Origin: Micractinium sp. NFX-FRZ
Lineage: Eukaryota > Chlorophyta > Trebouxiophyceae > Chlorellales > Chlorellaceae
NCBI GenBank assembly: GCA_029339195.1
Contig: JAPTJF010000077.1
Span: forward strand, 109,198 to 173,197
Length of the DNA stretch: 64,000 bases
Direction: 5' to 3'
Of the stretch, positions 31,517 through 42,590 are shown one piece after another. A program made the position numbers and the translations under genes. The notes under the pieces were generated by a model. It had not been told where the DNA came from and searched no databases. It saw only the letters and a program-made list of their open reading frames with translations. Numbering within the stretch: position 1 is the first letter of the stretch; each line of letters starts with the position of its first letter.

Positions 31517-33356
31517 CTAGCTGGCAGCCTCCATCGGCGAGTCAGCAGCCTCAAAGCTGGCCTCCTCACCCCCAGCAGCTGCTGCCTCCTCCTCCGCGGC
31601 GTCGCCGTTGGCGGCGGGAGCGTCTGCCTCCGCCTCGGCGGGCGCTGCATCCTGGGCCGCCACAGGCGCCGCCGCTTGCTGGGGCACCTGCAGGGCGGGC
31701 AGGGCGGGGCGTCGAGGGTCGTAAGAACAAGCTCCCAGAAGCGTACAATCTGCCGGCACCAGCTCGAATCCGTTCTGGCTAGGCCTTCCAGCTAGGCCTC
31801 AGATCAGCTGGTTGGGCTCAACCCGAGCAAACATCTCTTCCCAGGCATGCCACCAACGAAAGTGTGGAGACAACAAAACTCACCGGCACGAGCTCATACT
31901 CCACGAGGGAGAGGTTGTGGTCTGTGCGCGGCTTGAAGGACGCCCCGCTGGCGGCCTCCATCTTGCCCCACTGTGGGTGGGCAGGGAAGCAGACGGGAAC
32001 AGTTTGTGGCAGGCATGGGTGCTGGCAGGCATGGGGTTTTGATGCTGCCAGGCTCCAGCTCACCCCTATGCACGGAGGCAGGCGGGCAGGCAGGCAGGCG
32101 GGCAGGCAAGGAGACAGACAGGCGCACTTGCTCGCACGCAGCACCCACATGCATAGCTGGTTGGCAGATGAAGCACGCCGCCCCATGCAGCAGCTCAGCC
32201 TGCAGCACCCACTGCTAGCTGGGTGCACGGCATGCCCTGCAGCCCCCATCGCTGAATAGGTGTGCAGCGTGCCCCGTAGCCAGCACCCACCTGGTTGACC
32301 GCCAGCCGCATGCTGCCGCGGAACATGTCGATCTTGGCGTTGCGCAGCGTCACATAAGACCCCGGCTTCATCAGCTCCACTGCAGGCAGAGCGGCGTGGA
32401 TTGGCAGTCAATGTGGTGTGTTCATTGACGTCGTGCGGCGTCGTGTAGGCATCAGGCTGCGTCAGACTTCGGCCCGGGAGGCATTCGCTGCATGATGTTC
32501 ATGTGCAGTCATATGTATGTGCACGCTTTCTGCACGCTTTTCTTTTTTTTCACTGCTTGCGCAGCGTGAGGAAGCTCCCAAATTCACCAGCTTCACTTCC
32601 TCACACGTTGCTGAACTAGGAAACGCATGCATGGCAGCGAGCATACGGGGCCAGAAGCGGCGGGCGATGTGGACAGGCGGGCGCAAGGCTGAGCAGGCAG
32701 GCGAGGCGCAAGGGAGGCGGAGCACACAATTTGGCGGGTGCGCATGCAAGGCAGGCAGGCGCACAGGCAGCTTGCTTCCCGGATTGCACTGAAGTCTCGC
32801 TGCGGAGACGCACGCACCCTGCTCATTGCGCGCCGTCAGCAGGATGCAGCCGCTCTCGTCGCCCACCGTGCACTCAGCCACGCGCTGCGGCTTGAGTGCG
32901 CCACGCGCCGGCTTGTCCACTACTATCTTGGCATCAATCACCTGTTGGCACAATAGAATGCAAGAGGTGAGACAAACCGCCGCTGTCGCGTGGCTTGTGA
33001 TGCATCAAAGACACGCAATTGGGGCGGGCACCCAAAGAACTGAGCAGGGGCGGCGCCGCCGCCGTCCCGCTGCCCACCTCCTCCCACCCGTGTCCACACT
33101 GCCCCCTGCGTCGCCCCAACAGGCATGCTGCTACAAAGACGCCATGCCACACGCCGCCCGCGCTGCCCCACTACTCTTGCGCCCCATGGGGAGGCGCACG
33201 CCGCAGGGGCACACGATCGCGACTGAGCGGGGGCCCAACCCCAATGGCAAGGCGTTCCGTGCACACCTGCACCACCAGGTTGTGCCCCGAAGTGTCCGGT
33301 CGGAGCGAGTCCACAGTGGTGAAGACCGGTGCTCTAAGGGCAGGCTTCTCGGCCAT
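31517..33356 (-). CDS. OB-fold nucleic-acid-binding protein, Arabidopsis At4g28440-like
   Basis: Five exons (33356-33267, 32941-32818, 32379-32291, 31970-31884, 31687-31517) give 186 residues. Residues 1-130 follow the plant single-domain OB proteins: LRPDTSGHNLVVQV, VAECTVGDESGCILLTARNEQ, MKPGSYVTLRNAKIDMFRG, MRLAVNQWGK and a closing NLSLVEYELV. These relate to archaeal replication protein A/SSB OB folds and are thought to bind single-stranded nucleic acid. The last exon adds an acidic Ala/Glu-rich tail of about 56 residues, of the kind that docks partners in SSB proteins; this role is inferred. There is no targeting peptide, so it is probably cytosolic or nuclear. Confidence 0.85.
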
Positions 33357-34749
33357 CTTGAGCTTGTGGTTGGGCTGAGCAGGGAGGGGAGGGCAAAGCG
33401 GAGGGTGCGCAGCCAATCCCAAACTGGATGGGACGCAGCGCAGCGCTGTGCTGCGCTGCCGCCGCAAAGGGCGCCAGGGACCATTCTGCCTGCTTCTTCA
33501 CGCTTCGGTTCATTGCACGCTCCAACATGTCCTGTCTTGCCCTGCCCTCAAACACATGGCACCAATGCAGTTGAGAATCACTGACCGGTATGTAGATACG
33601 CAGCGGGTGTGGATGTACTTGCCCAACTTTGCACGGACACATCCACCTTGCATGCGCACATTGCCTTCCCCTCCCTTGCTCCTCCCACATCGTCCTGCTC
33701 CCCTTTTGTCACATGTCAGGTTTCCTGTCTTACATCATCCAGGCTCAGCAACTAGGAAAAGCAGAGGCTAGGCGGCCCCCGCGCACTGCTGCGCGCCGGC
33801 GGCTCTGAGAAAACTGCGGCGGGCGGCGCAGCACTGACAGCGGGGCGGCCTGGCGTGACAAGTCGGCGGACAGACGGGAGGAGAAATGCAGTGCGCAGCG
33901 TGTGCATGCATTGTGTGTGTACAAGCCCAGGGAGCCGTCAGGGGAGAGGGCACGCAGGGGCGGCAGCGCTGCCCATCACACCAGCTGGCAGCTGCTAGGC
34001 GGGGAGCAACAGACAGCGGCGAGGATGGGTGGCAGGGGTGGGCAGCGCGGCTGTGGTGAGTAGTAGCGGGAGGCGGGGGCGGGCGAAAGGAAAACTGGGG
34101 GGGTTGAGATTGGGGGAGGAGGGGCAGGCCCAGCAGGCGTGGGTGGGGGCCCCGCACAATGAAATAGGGTTGATTTCACACTGTCTAGCAGAAGGGGGGG
34201 GGGGCTGACCGATTAGGGAGGGGAGAAGAGGTGAGGGGGCTTCAGACCCACGGGGGCGCGCTGCACTGGGCGGCCCAGGGCTCTGGCACATTCCTAGGAA
34301 CTGGGGTGGGGGTTGGGACGACACGTTTCTTGATGCGGTGCTGAGAAAGGGCAGTAGAACGGTGCGGGGGTAGCATGCCGGGCAGGCACGTGCGGGCGGG
34401 CAAGCGGCCGCAATGTGCGGCTGCACCGGCTGCTGCGCCGAGCGGTGGGCCTGCTGGCTGGGCTGGGCCGGTGGGGCAGGGTGCAGGGATGAGGGGGACA
34501 GGAGCCGACTGAATGCGAAAAGAAGACGAGGGAAGGGCACACGGGCGTGGCGGCGGCACGGCTGCTGCCGCATGCGCACGCCGGGACGCAAAGAATGAGC
34601 GTGCGGGGTGAGTGAGGGTGAGGGGGACATGCAGCCGTAAAAGTGCGATTGGGGGTTGGAGGTTGTGTGGCCTGCCTGCACACGCGTCCCGGCCTGGCCC
34701 AGCTGTGCTCAGCCAGAGGCTTCAGGCTGAGCTGTCGGAGCACACCCGC
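33357..34749. other. intergenic: OB-fold promoter and long sigma-factor 3' UTR
   Basis: No gene recognised. Both flanking genes are on the minus strand. A minus TGTAA at 33730-33734 would give the sigma-factor transcript a 3' UTR of about 1 kb. A G run lies at 34192-34204. Confidence 0.4.
33730..33734 (-). terminator. TGTAA polyadenylation signal, sigma-factor gene
   Basis: TTACA on the plus strand, 1,016 bases past the stop at 34750. It is the only minus-strand signal seen in the gap. Confidence 0.4.
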
Positions 34750-37700
34750 TCAGTAAGTCACCAGCTGCCCCACACGGGAGGGGGAGCGGAGCTTGCGGAT
34801 GGCCTTGGCCTCAATCTGGCGGATGCGCTCGCGCGTGACCTGCACGCAGCACAGCAGGCACAGCACGGCACGGCAGGTCAGAAGCGGATGCAGGGCGCGC
34901 TGGTGGCAGGAAGCAGCAGGGAGCAAGAAGACCAGGGAGTGGAGGGGAGGGAAGGTGCCCGCAGCAGGCAGCTGGCTGGGGCAAAAGGAAGGGGATGATG
35001 TGGGGAACAGGGGTAGGATGTGGGCCAAGTATACATGGCGCCGGGGGTGGGAAGCCCGCCGGCGCATCTCAAAACAGCGGCCACAATGGCTGTGGGCGGG
35101 GTCCGACTAGACTGCTGGCCGGGGAAGGGCGCGGCAGCCTGTGTATATCCCGCCAGTGCATGCACGCAAGCGCAGGGCACGAGGCAGGGAGACATGGTGC
35201 TGCATCACTCCAAACTGCTGCAAACAGGCTCATCCTCCCCCCGGCACCCCCCACAGCCTCGCAACAAGAGCCCCACCACCCTGCTTCCCCTGTGCCTCAC
35301 ATTGAATGCCCGCCCCACTTCCTCCAGCGTCTTCTCCTCCCCGTCGTCCAGCCCGTAGCGCATCTTGATGATGCCGCACTCCCGCTCCGTCAGCGTCAGC
35401 AGCACGTGGTTCAGGTCCTCCTTCATCATGCGGTGGTGGGCAGCCTCCGCCGGGTCCTCCTGCAGGCAGGCAACGGGTTACGGATGGCAGAGGGGCGGTG
35501 AGAAAAGTGAGGCAAGCGCAAATGGAGATGGGTTGAGGAGGGCGGGTGGGTGCGGGGAGGCGGCGGCAGGGCAGGGCCCGGCTGATCCCGCAGGCCTGCC
35601 CTCTTCGGCAGCCCTGCCCACCTCTCTAGCTCAAGCAGGCCTCCAGCAAGAGGTCACCCCGCCCCTTCCTCACCCCCTGCACCCAGCTGCACCCCCCAGG
35701 CCCCAACCCTAAGCCCAAAACTCACGTCATCCATGACCTCCTCCACCCACTGCTCGCCCGTCCCCTTGTCGTCGCTGTCCGTGGCGCCCAGCGGCCCCGC
35801 GTCGCGGCTGGTGGGCGAGCGGAACGCCTTGTACAGTTGCATGAGCTTGGAGTAGGAGAGGCCCACGCGGTCGGCCACAGCCTGGGGGCTGGGCATCGAC
35901 CCGTGCTCCTCAAACAGCGCCTGCTCCGTGCGCCGCACCTATGGACAAGGAGAAAGCGAGGGGATGTGATGAGTTCGATGCGCTGGGAGGAGGCTGGCCT
36001 ATGTGGCACCAGGCAGGGAGGGCGCCGCATGCATTGCGTGGCAGGCAGCGCAGGCTGCCCTCCGTGGCAGGGTGACCAGTAACCCCTCTGCTAGCCCTGA
36101 TCTGCACATCTGAGGCTGTCTTGGGATGCCTTTTCCCTGCCCAGCCCAGCAGAGGTCATCCTCCAGCCCAGACACTCAGCCCCCCCAGCGCTCACCCGCC
36201 CCATCGCCTCGTGCAGGTGCACCGGCAGGCGCACGACGCGGGCCTGGTCTGAGATGGAGCGCGTGACGGCCTGCCGGATCCACCAGTGCGCATAGGTGGA
36301 GAACTTGAAGCCCTTGGAGGCGTCAAACTTGTCCACGCCGCGCTGCAGGCCCACCATGCCCTCAGCCACCAGGTCCTGTGGATGGAACAAGGGGAAGAGT
36401 GCGAGGGGTGGAGGTGAGGCATGGGGCAGACGTCGGGTGCAGGGGGGAGCAGCAGGGCAGGGCAGGGCAGGGCAGGAGCTGTTAGAGGGCGGCGCAGGCA
36501 CTGCCAGGATGCGAGCTTGCTGCCGGCACTGGCAGCACGCGTGCTGCCCTGCCCGTGCATGCCGCCTGCCCTGTCCCCAGGGACCCACAGAGCACCAAAC
36601 ACCGAGAACACACAGAGCGCATTTCACCCACGTAGCATCACCATGCCAGAAAGGCGTGCGCCCAGCAAACCAGCACCCAGCACCCAGCACGCCCAGCGCA
36701 CGCACCTGCAGCGCCAGCCCGCGCCCCAGGTACTTCTTGGCAATCGACACCACCAGCCGCATGTTGCAGTTGACCATGTGCTCCCGCGCCTGCAGGCCCA
36801 GCGCCAGGCGGCGCCGCACCTCGCCGCCGTCGCTGACGCCCGCCACCGCGGCCCACTCGGCCTCGCTGGGCGGGCGGGCATGGGTGCGGCGGAAGCGCTG
36901 CGCCGCCTCAATCAGCTGCTGCCGCTCCTGGACAAAGCCAGCCAGCCGCCGCTCCTGCTCGGTCGTGAGCAGCTGGTTCTTCCCAATCTCACGCATGAAG
37001 GTGAGCGGGTCAGCCTCCAGGCTGGCAGCTGCCGCCGCGCGCTTGCTCAGCCCGCCGCGCCCCGTCTTGGCCACGGGGACGGCGCGGCCCCAGGAGCGCG
37101 CGCGGCTCGTGCGCGCCGCCGAGCGCAGCGCCGCGCTGCTGTCGGCGCCGCTGGTGCTGGCGTTGGCGCCGCTGGCCGCACGGCTGCTAATGGTGGGCAG
37201 CTCGGCGGCCGCCGCCGCAGCAGCAGCGCGCACGCTGGGGCCGGCCGCCGCGCCGGGTGCGGCGCGCCCGCTGCTGATGCTGCTGATGCTGCTGCCGGCT
37301 GCGGCGGTGCTGCTGCTGTTGGTGCCGCGGGAGGCGCGGGTGGAGCTGGTGGTGCCGCGCGCTTTGACCCGCTTTGCCCGCGCCCGCAGCTCCGCCGCCG
37401 CCCGCCGCTCCTCCTGCTTGCGCCGCTGCTCGTCCAGCCGCGCACGGTCCGCTTCCTGCAGAGGATCCAGGGGCGAGGCGTACACGCAAGAGGAGGAAGC
37501 AGGGTGGTGAGCACTCACCACTAGCGCAGGCTGAACTTGGACCAGCAGGCATGGCAGGTGGCATGATGCGGCAGCCGGCACATGCGGCGGCAAGCTGCCT
37601 GCCTTGCACGCCCGGCATTCCAGACATGCCGCCTTCTTGCTCGCTCCCGCAGACCCAGGCCCCTCCTCAGCTTTCAGTGTCTCCCAGCATCCCAATGCCT

Positions 37701-38273
37701 GCTGCCTCTGCCTCGACCTGGCCCATACAATGCCCTGCCTCCATCTCCCCTCGGTCTCACCGTGAAGTCGGACAGCTCGCTGCTGCTCTCCAGCGACGTG
37801 TCTAGGTCAGCTGTCAGGCTCTCCATGTCGCTCAGCATGGTCATGAAGTCGTCCAGGTAGTTTTCTGCGTCCAGCGACGCGGGTGCTTCCGCCTCTGCGT
37901 CTGCTGCTGCCAGCGCGTCCGACGCGAGCGCGTCGGCGGGCACCGCCGCCGGCGGGCTGAGGCTGTACACGGTCTCCAGCTGCTGCTGCAGCTGCGCCAG
38001 CTCGCCTGGCCGCCGCACCACGTTATTCTGGAAGCCATGCTGCTGCTGTGCGGGGTGCTGCGGCACTGGCACGCCAGCAGCTGCCGCAGCATGCGGCGCC
38101 GCCAGGGCGGTGGCCGCCACCGTAGCAGGCAGTGCAGAGGCCGGCGGGACAATGGGCTTGCGCCCGGCGTCTCCCCCGCCCAGTGCCAGTCGTGCTACCG
38201 TGAGGCGCCGTGCCGAGGCCAGCGGGCGGGCCGCCAGACTGGCCGGCACGCCCAGTCCCAGTGGCTGGCTCAT
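34750..38273 (-). CDS. SIG: plastid RNA polymerase sigma-70 factor
   Basis: Six exons (38273-37761, 37455-36706, 36375-36196, 35938-35726, 35459-35301, 34839-34750) give 634 residues. It directs the plastid-encoded RNA polymerase to -35/-10 promoters. The N-terminus ([19 protein letters not shown], then many R and S) fits a chloroplast transit peptide. Residues 170-330 are low-complexity and Ser/Ala-rich. Region 1.2-like [20 protein letters not shown] is followed by region 2 ([47 protein letters not shown]), region 3 ([12 protein letters not shown]) and region 4 ([39 protein letters not shown]). All core regions are intact. The intron before exon 4 uses a tag acceptor. Confidence 0.92.
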
Positions 38274-39204
38274 TGGCTTGCTGCCTCCCAAATATGTATA
38301 TGCACACTCTGTTTGTGGCGGTCTGTGCTGCTGCAGCCGCTCGCGGTGGTGGTGGCTGTCGCAAGAGGGTGTCGTCGCTGTTGTCGCCCTGCGCTGCCAG
38401 CCGCCAACGTCCAACACCACAGCCACGCAACTCAGCGTTGCGAGAGAGGGCGAGCGTGGCGGGCGCTGCGGCAAGGGCTGCCCTGCGTGAGGCGTGCTCC
38501 GCACCTCGGGGTCCTGAGACCCAGTCTCACACACCCTGAAGTGCCCTGTGCACACAACACCTCACACAGTGCGTGCTTTGCAAACCGACGCCATACGCAT
38601 GCGTATGCATTTGCAGCCACTAGCGACTTTCGCCCCTTCCAAGAACCCCAGTGCTGGGCGGCGGCAGGCGGCCAGCTGGTTGCTGCAGGGGCTGAGGGCA
38701 AGGTCTGCAGCAGCACCCTGCACACCCCACACCACCTCCTGGCCCCACATTGCCTTCCCCGCACTCTGTGGCAAACTTCTCCAGCAGGTCCACCGCCGCT
38801 GCCAGCGCAGCCACCCTTGCCGCAGGCTTGTCAAGCTTTACAACAAGTGTTGGAGTTTGGCTGCCGCAGGCAGCAAGATGGCAGGGATCGTGTCGAAAAT
38901 TGGTACAAGGTGTGCTCAGGGCACGCGTGGGGCGGCAGAGCAGGTAGGCCTCAGGCCTCAAGCATGCATGCCAAGCCCCAAGGCCCTGGTCGGCCCGGGT
39001 GATGAAGCAAGGAGGGGAGGGAAAGAACGAGGAGACAGGGCAGCAGCCAAGGTAGGAAGAGGGCCGGGGAGGAGGGGATGGTATTTTGTGGAGAGTCCGC
39101 TGTGACGCTGCGCGACTGCTCACAGCCTGGCAGCAGCAGCGCTGGGTCCAGCGCCAGGTCAGCACAGCACTGCAGTGCCGTCTTGGGCCATGCTCGCTTC
39201 CCGC
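38274..39204. other. intergenic: sigma-factor promoter and complex I subunit 3' UTR
   Basis: No firm gene. On the minus strand, at about 38752-38855, a short open stretch (LDKPAARVAALAAAVDLLEK) looks protein-like, but I could not connect it to either neighb our by splice phase. A minus TGTAA is at 38838-38842. Confidence 0.35.
38838..38842 (-). terminator. TGTAA polyadenylation signal, complex I subunit gene
   Basis: TTACA on the plus strand, 363 bases past the stop at 39205. Confidence 0.45.
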
Positions 39205-40282
39205 TCAGTGCTCCTTGTGCTCTCCGCCGTGCTCCTCCTCGTGCAGCTCGTGCTCCAGGTGGGCAGCAGGACCGTACTGCAAAAACAAAGCAGTACAATC
39301 GGCGGGAGCGGGCAGGCAGTGTGCAGGGTGGGGGCATGCCAGGCTCTCAAAGCAAGTGACACTTCGGGGGACGGGATTCCATGCTGACAGGACAGGGTCA
39401 CCATGTGCAGAAGCCAATGCTGCTTGGGCCACCGGCATTGCGAAATAAAGCTCATCAAGCAGCACTGCACGCGTACTGGCAGGGGCTGCTCACAAAGACA
39501 GCTACGAGGGCCTGGCTGCAGCCGACCTCTGCAAGCAACCTGCCAAGGGCGGTGTTGCACACATCCGCAACAGCAGGGACAAGTAGAGGACTCACTACGA
39601 AGTGGTCAAAGTCGTGGTAGAAGCGGTAGAACACCCAGAACCTGCAGGGAGGGGCAGGCAGATGATGAAGGCACACCGTGAGCAATGCGCGCCAGAGCAC
39701 GCAGCCATGTGCAGCGCACGCAAAGAGCGCGCAAGGCATCAACAGCACCTTTGCAACGTGAGCAGCCAGCCCTGCGAGGGCGGCTGCCTGATCGCTCGCA
39801 CCGGTATATAGCACTCAGTGGAGAGCCACCACGCCAGGAAACATCCCTGCACAGCTGCAGCACGTGCCAACGGGGCACCCTGCAGTCCGCCGGCAACACA
39901 GTGCGTGCACTCACCACATGAGGCCCGCAAACCCCTGGCCAGCGTACACGTGCCAGCTCGCCGCCTTGTGGATGGTCAGCCCCGCGTGCGTCACGCTGTC
40001 ATGGTGCCCATGGCCGCCTGCAAAGCAGGCAGCAAGGAGGGAAGAGGCAACGGTGGCAACCACTGCCGCTCCGCTCGCGCCACCCGCCCTGCCGCGCCGC
40101 CGGTCGCCCTCCTGCGCCATGCTGCACACCGTCCCCCCAATGCGTTCCCAAAGCCCCAGAGGCTCACCTGCCGCAAAGCTGCGCGTCTGCTGGCCGGCCT
40201 GCTGCGCTGCCCGCGCCAGCGAGCCCTCTTGCCGCGCCAGCAGGCCCGCCACCCGGGTGGCCGCCCTGGCAGCGAAGGACAT
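39205..40282 (-). CDS. NDUFB2: mitochondrial complex I subunit, NDUFB2-like (beta subcomplex subunit 2)
   Basis: Four exons (40282-40168, 40017-39915, 39641-39596, 39276-39205) give 111 residues. An Arg/Ala-rich N-terminus (MSFAARAATRVAGLLARQ) is a good mitochondrial presequence. Then come GGHGHHDSVTHAGLTIHKA, a single membrane helix around GLMWFWVFYRFYHDFD, and a His/Glu-rich tail (LEHELHEEEHGGEHKEH). Plant At1g76200-type subunits share the GGHGHG-x-TYKG-x-T-x-H start, the MWFW-x-YR helix and a His-rich end. The algal protein is longer because of the presequence. It is an accessory subunit of the inner-membrane arm. It is divergent from prefoldin subunit 1. Confidence 0.78.
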
Positions 40283-40673
40283 GCCTGATGCCGCTTTTAG
40301 GGGCTCGCTTGGCTGCCCGGCTGCGCCCTACGCTCGGTCCCGCGCTGCTGCCTCGGCTGGGAGGCCCCAAAGCGTGTGTTGTGTGCGGGGACGGTGTCAG
40401 GTGTGATCGTGGAGCTCGCCAGGCCTTCGGGTGCGCGCGATCGCCACAGTTAGGCGGGCCATGCGGCCACGTCAGCTGAATGGAAGGCCGCGAGTCAATT
40501 GGGGCCTCTGTGCATACGATAACGCATGGCAAGCTGTTTATCAACGTTGAGGACATCCTCCACAGCTGCTAGACACCTGAGAGCACACCCCCGATCACCG
40601 CTTGCCCGCCTGCTGCACATTCCGGCTTGCGGTTCATTCCAAACTATCCCGCAAATCCTGCACAGCTAGCAGC
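40283..40673. promoter_or_regulatory. divergent promoter, NDUFB2-like and prefoldin subunit 1 genes
   Basis: 391 bases between two outward start codons, with no gene inside. No TATA box seen. Confidence 0.5.
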
Positions 40674-41792
40674 ATGGCAGACGAGGAGAAGCACCAGCTC
40701 ATCAGGAGCCTCAAGCGGGAGTTTGACGCGAAGCAGTCCCAGCTGCGAAACGTGCGCTGCTGCATGGTCTTTGATCACGAACCGACGCATCGACACGCTG
40801 GCGCGTGCCAGAAAGCGGTGGCATTGCCCCAGCACTGCCGCCGCTGACACCGCTGCCGCCTGCCGCCGCCCCTTGGCCTCCCCGCCGGCCCCTGCGCCTC
40901 TGCCTCATCCAGCGAGCTTTGCGGCTCTCCATTGCATGCAGGTGGAGCAGCAGAGGCGGACAGTGGAGGCACAGCTGCGGCGGGCGGCGTACACGGCAGC
41001 GCAGCTGGACGAGCTGCCGGACAGCGTGCAGACGTACCGCTCGGTTGGCAAAGCGTGAGTGCGCTGCCCCGGCTGGCTGGCAGGCTGTATGCAGCTGTCG
41101 ATGTGCACATCAGTGCAATGTGCATGGCGTCGTGCCCTGCTGGTGCTGCTGGATTCACAGCCTGACAGTGCCTTTTGCTGCCATGCTTCCCTGCCGACTC
41201 GGCTCGCACCTGCCTGTGCGTCTCGGGGCTTGAGCCTGCTTGCTGTGGGCATGAGCAACAGTGGGTCCGTCTGATGCTCACTGTGAACACTTCAGTCCGA
41301 TACTTTTTCCGCACCTCCTTGCACGCTGCGAAGCCTGCCTACATGCTTGCCTCCCCTCCCAACCATCCACTCTATGTGTGCCCAGAGGGCGGATGCACTC
41401 CCAGACCATGCCCCGCCACTCATCCTGTCCTCACCATACCCTGCACCTACTTCCTCCAGCCTAGGCCTGCCATCGTGGGACACCTGGGCGAAGCTGTGAC
41501 CACCTCAACTCCCTCCCTGACCCATTTCAGCCCTATCTCTCCCCTCCCTTCCCTGCTCATCCGCTGCCCCCGTCCTGCTCACTTGCCGTCCCGTCCTGCT
41601 CACTCCCCTATCCCTCCCTGCAGCTACTTCCTGCTGCCCAAGCCCACCATCATGGGGCACCTGGAGGAGGCGGTGAAGGGGAGCGACGGCGAGCTGAAGA
41701 AGCTGTCGGGAAGCCGGGAGGCGCTGGCCAAGTCAGCAGAGGGGCTGCGGGGCGAGCTGAACGAACTCATCACCTCGCTGCGCCGGGGATAG
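40674..41792 (+). CDS. PFD1: prefoldin subunit 1-like
   Basis: Three exons (40674-40751, 40942-41054, 41624-41792) give 119 residues, the usual size of a beta-type prefoldin. Two coiled-coil arms (residues about 5-45 and 80-119) flank the beta hairpin segment QTYRSVGKAYFLLPKPTIMGHLEE, which matches eukaryotic subunit 1 (TYRSVGKMF-xxxP). Prefoldin hands unfolded actin and tubulin to the TRiC chaperonin in the cytosol. The second intron (570 bases) contains decayed copies of the exon 3 start. Confidence 0.88.
41447..41510 (+). repeat. decayed copy of the PFD1 exon 3 5' edge
   Basis: Matches the start of exon 3 at 41624 (ctacttcct, then ccatcatggggcacctgg) for about 60 bases with several changes. 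A weaker third copy may start at 41298 (atactttttcc). Confidence 0.8.
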
Positions 41793-42590
41793 ATGGATGG
41801 AGAGCATCTCATGTAGACTTTGACTTGCTTGATGCTGGGCGGCTGGGCTGACTGGTGGCATAGATGGCATGGCAGCGGCTCTGGCGCTGCATGTGGCGAC
41901 GGCGCTGCTGCCAGTGTGTGGGCGTATGCCACATCCCGCGCTCAATTGTGCACTGGCCGCCTGCTCAGCCTTGCCCCGTCTCTTGCTCCTTCCGCTGCTT
42001 GCCCCCTTCGCGAAGCTCCTGACACAGACTGACCACTTGACCGCCGCTGACTCAAGTTCCACCCCTCCTTTCCTGTTCCCCTTGCTTGCTGCTTCTTGCT
42101 CAACGACACACTTTGCTCGTTTACATTTACATTCACAACTGTCACACATGCTGAGAGTAGGGGACGTGTGTGCAATGCAGCCGGCAAAATGGCTGCGGGA
42201 GGCTGAGGAGGGCGGCGGCCAGCCGGCTGGGTGGCTGGGGCGGAGCCCAGGAATGAATGGGGGGCCACTGGTGTATGCTGTGAGCATGCAAATGCTGGGA
42301 TACTAAGCGATGCACGAAAGAAAGAATGGCTGCTGAAATGGGTGGTGGTGGGCAGGGTGCATGAGGCAACAGGCTGCAAGCAGGCTACCGGCAGGGCGGA
42401 AGTGCGGTGAGATGAGAGGAGTGTGCGGCAGGTGGAGGAATACAAGTGCGCAAGGGGACAGGCTGCTGTCATGGAGTGCAGTGAGTGTCTGGGGTGGGCC
42501 AGGCAATGAAGGCGGATCAGCGGGGGCGGGGGGCTGCACCGTGCTTGTGAAGCCCTAAGCAGGGGGCTACACCTTGCCCCGTGTAACCGG
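41793..42590. other. convergent 3' region, PFD1 and small membrane protein genes
   Basis: No gene recognised. Two overlapping-range minus TGTAA signals (42121-42125 and 42127-42131) lie about 460 bases beyond the minus stop. No plus TGTAA was found for PFD1. Confidence 0.45.
42121..42131 (-). terminator. double TGTAA polyadenylation signal, small membrane protein gene
   Basis: Two TTACA pentamers six bases apart on the plus strand, read as TGTAA twice on the minus strand. Confidence 0.5.

Noticed and set aside
38752..38855. Possible extra exon of the sigma factor or another minus gene (LDKPAARVAALAAAVDLLEK)
   Set aside because: Protein-like, but no donor/acceptor pair joins it in phase to the sigma-factor start, and the conserved sigma protein is complete without it.
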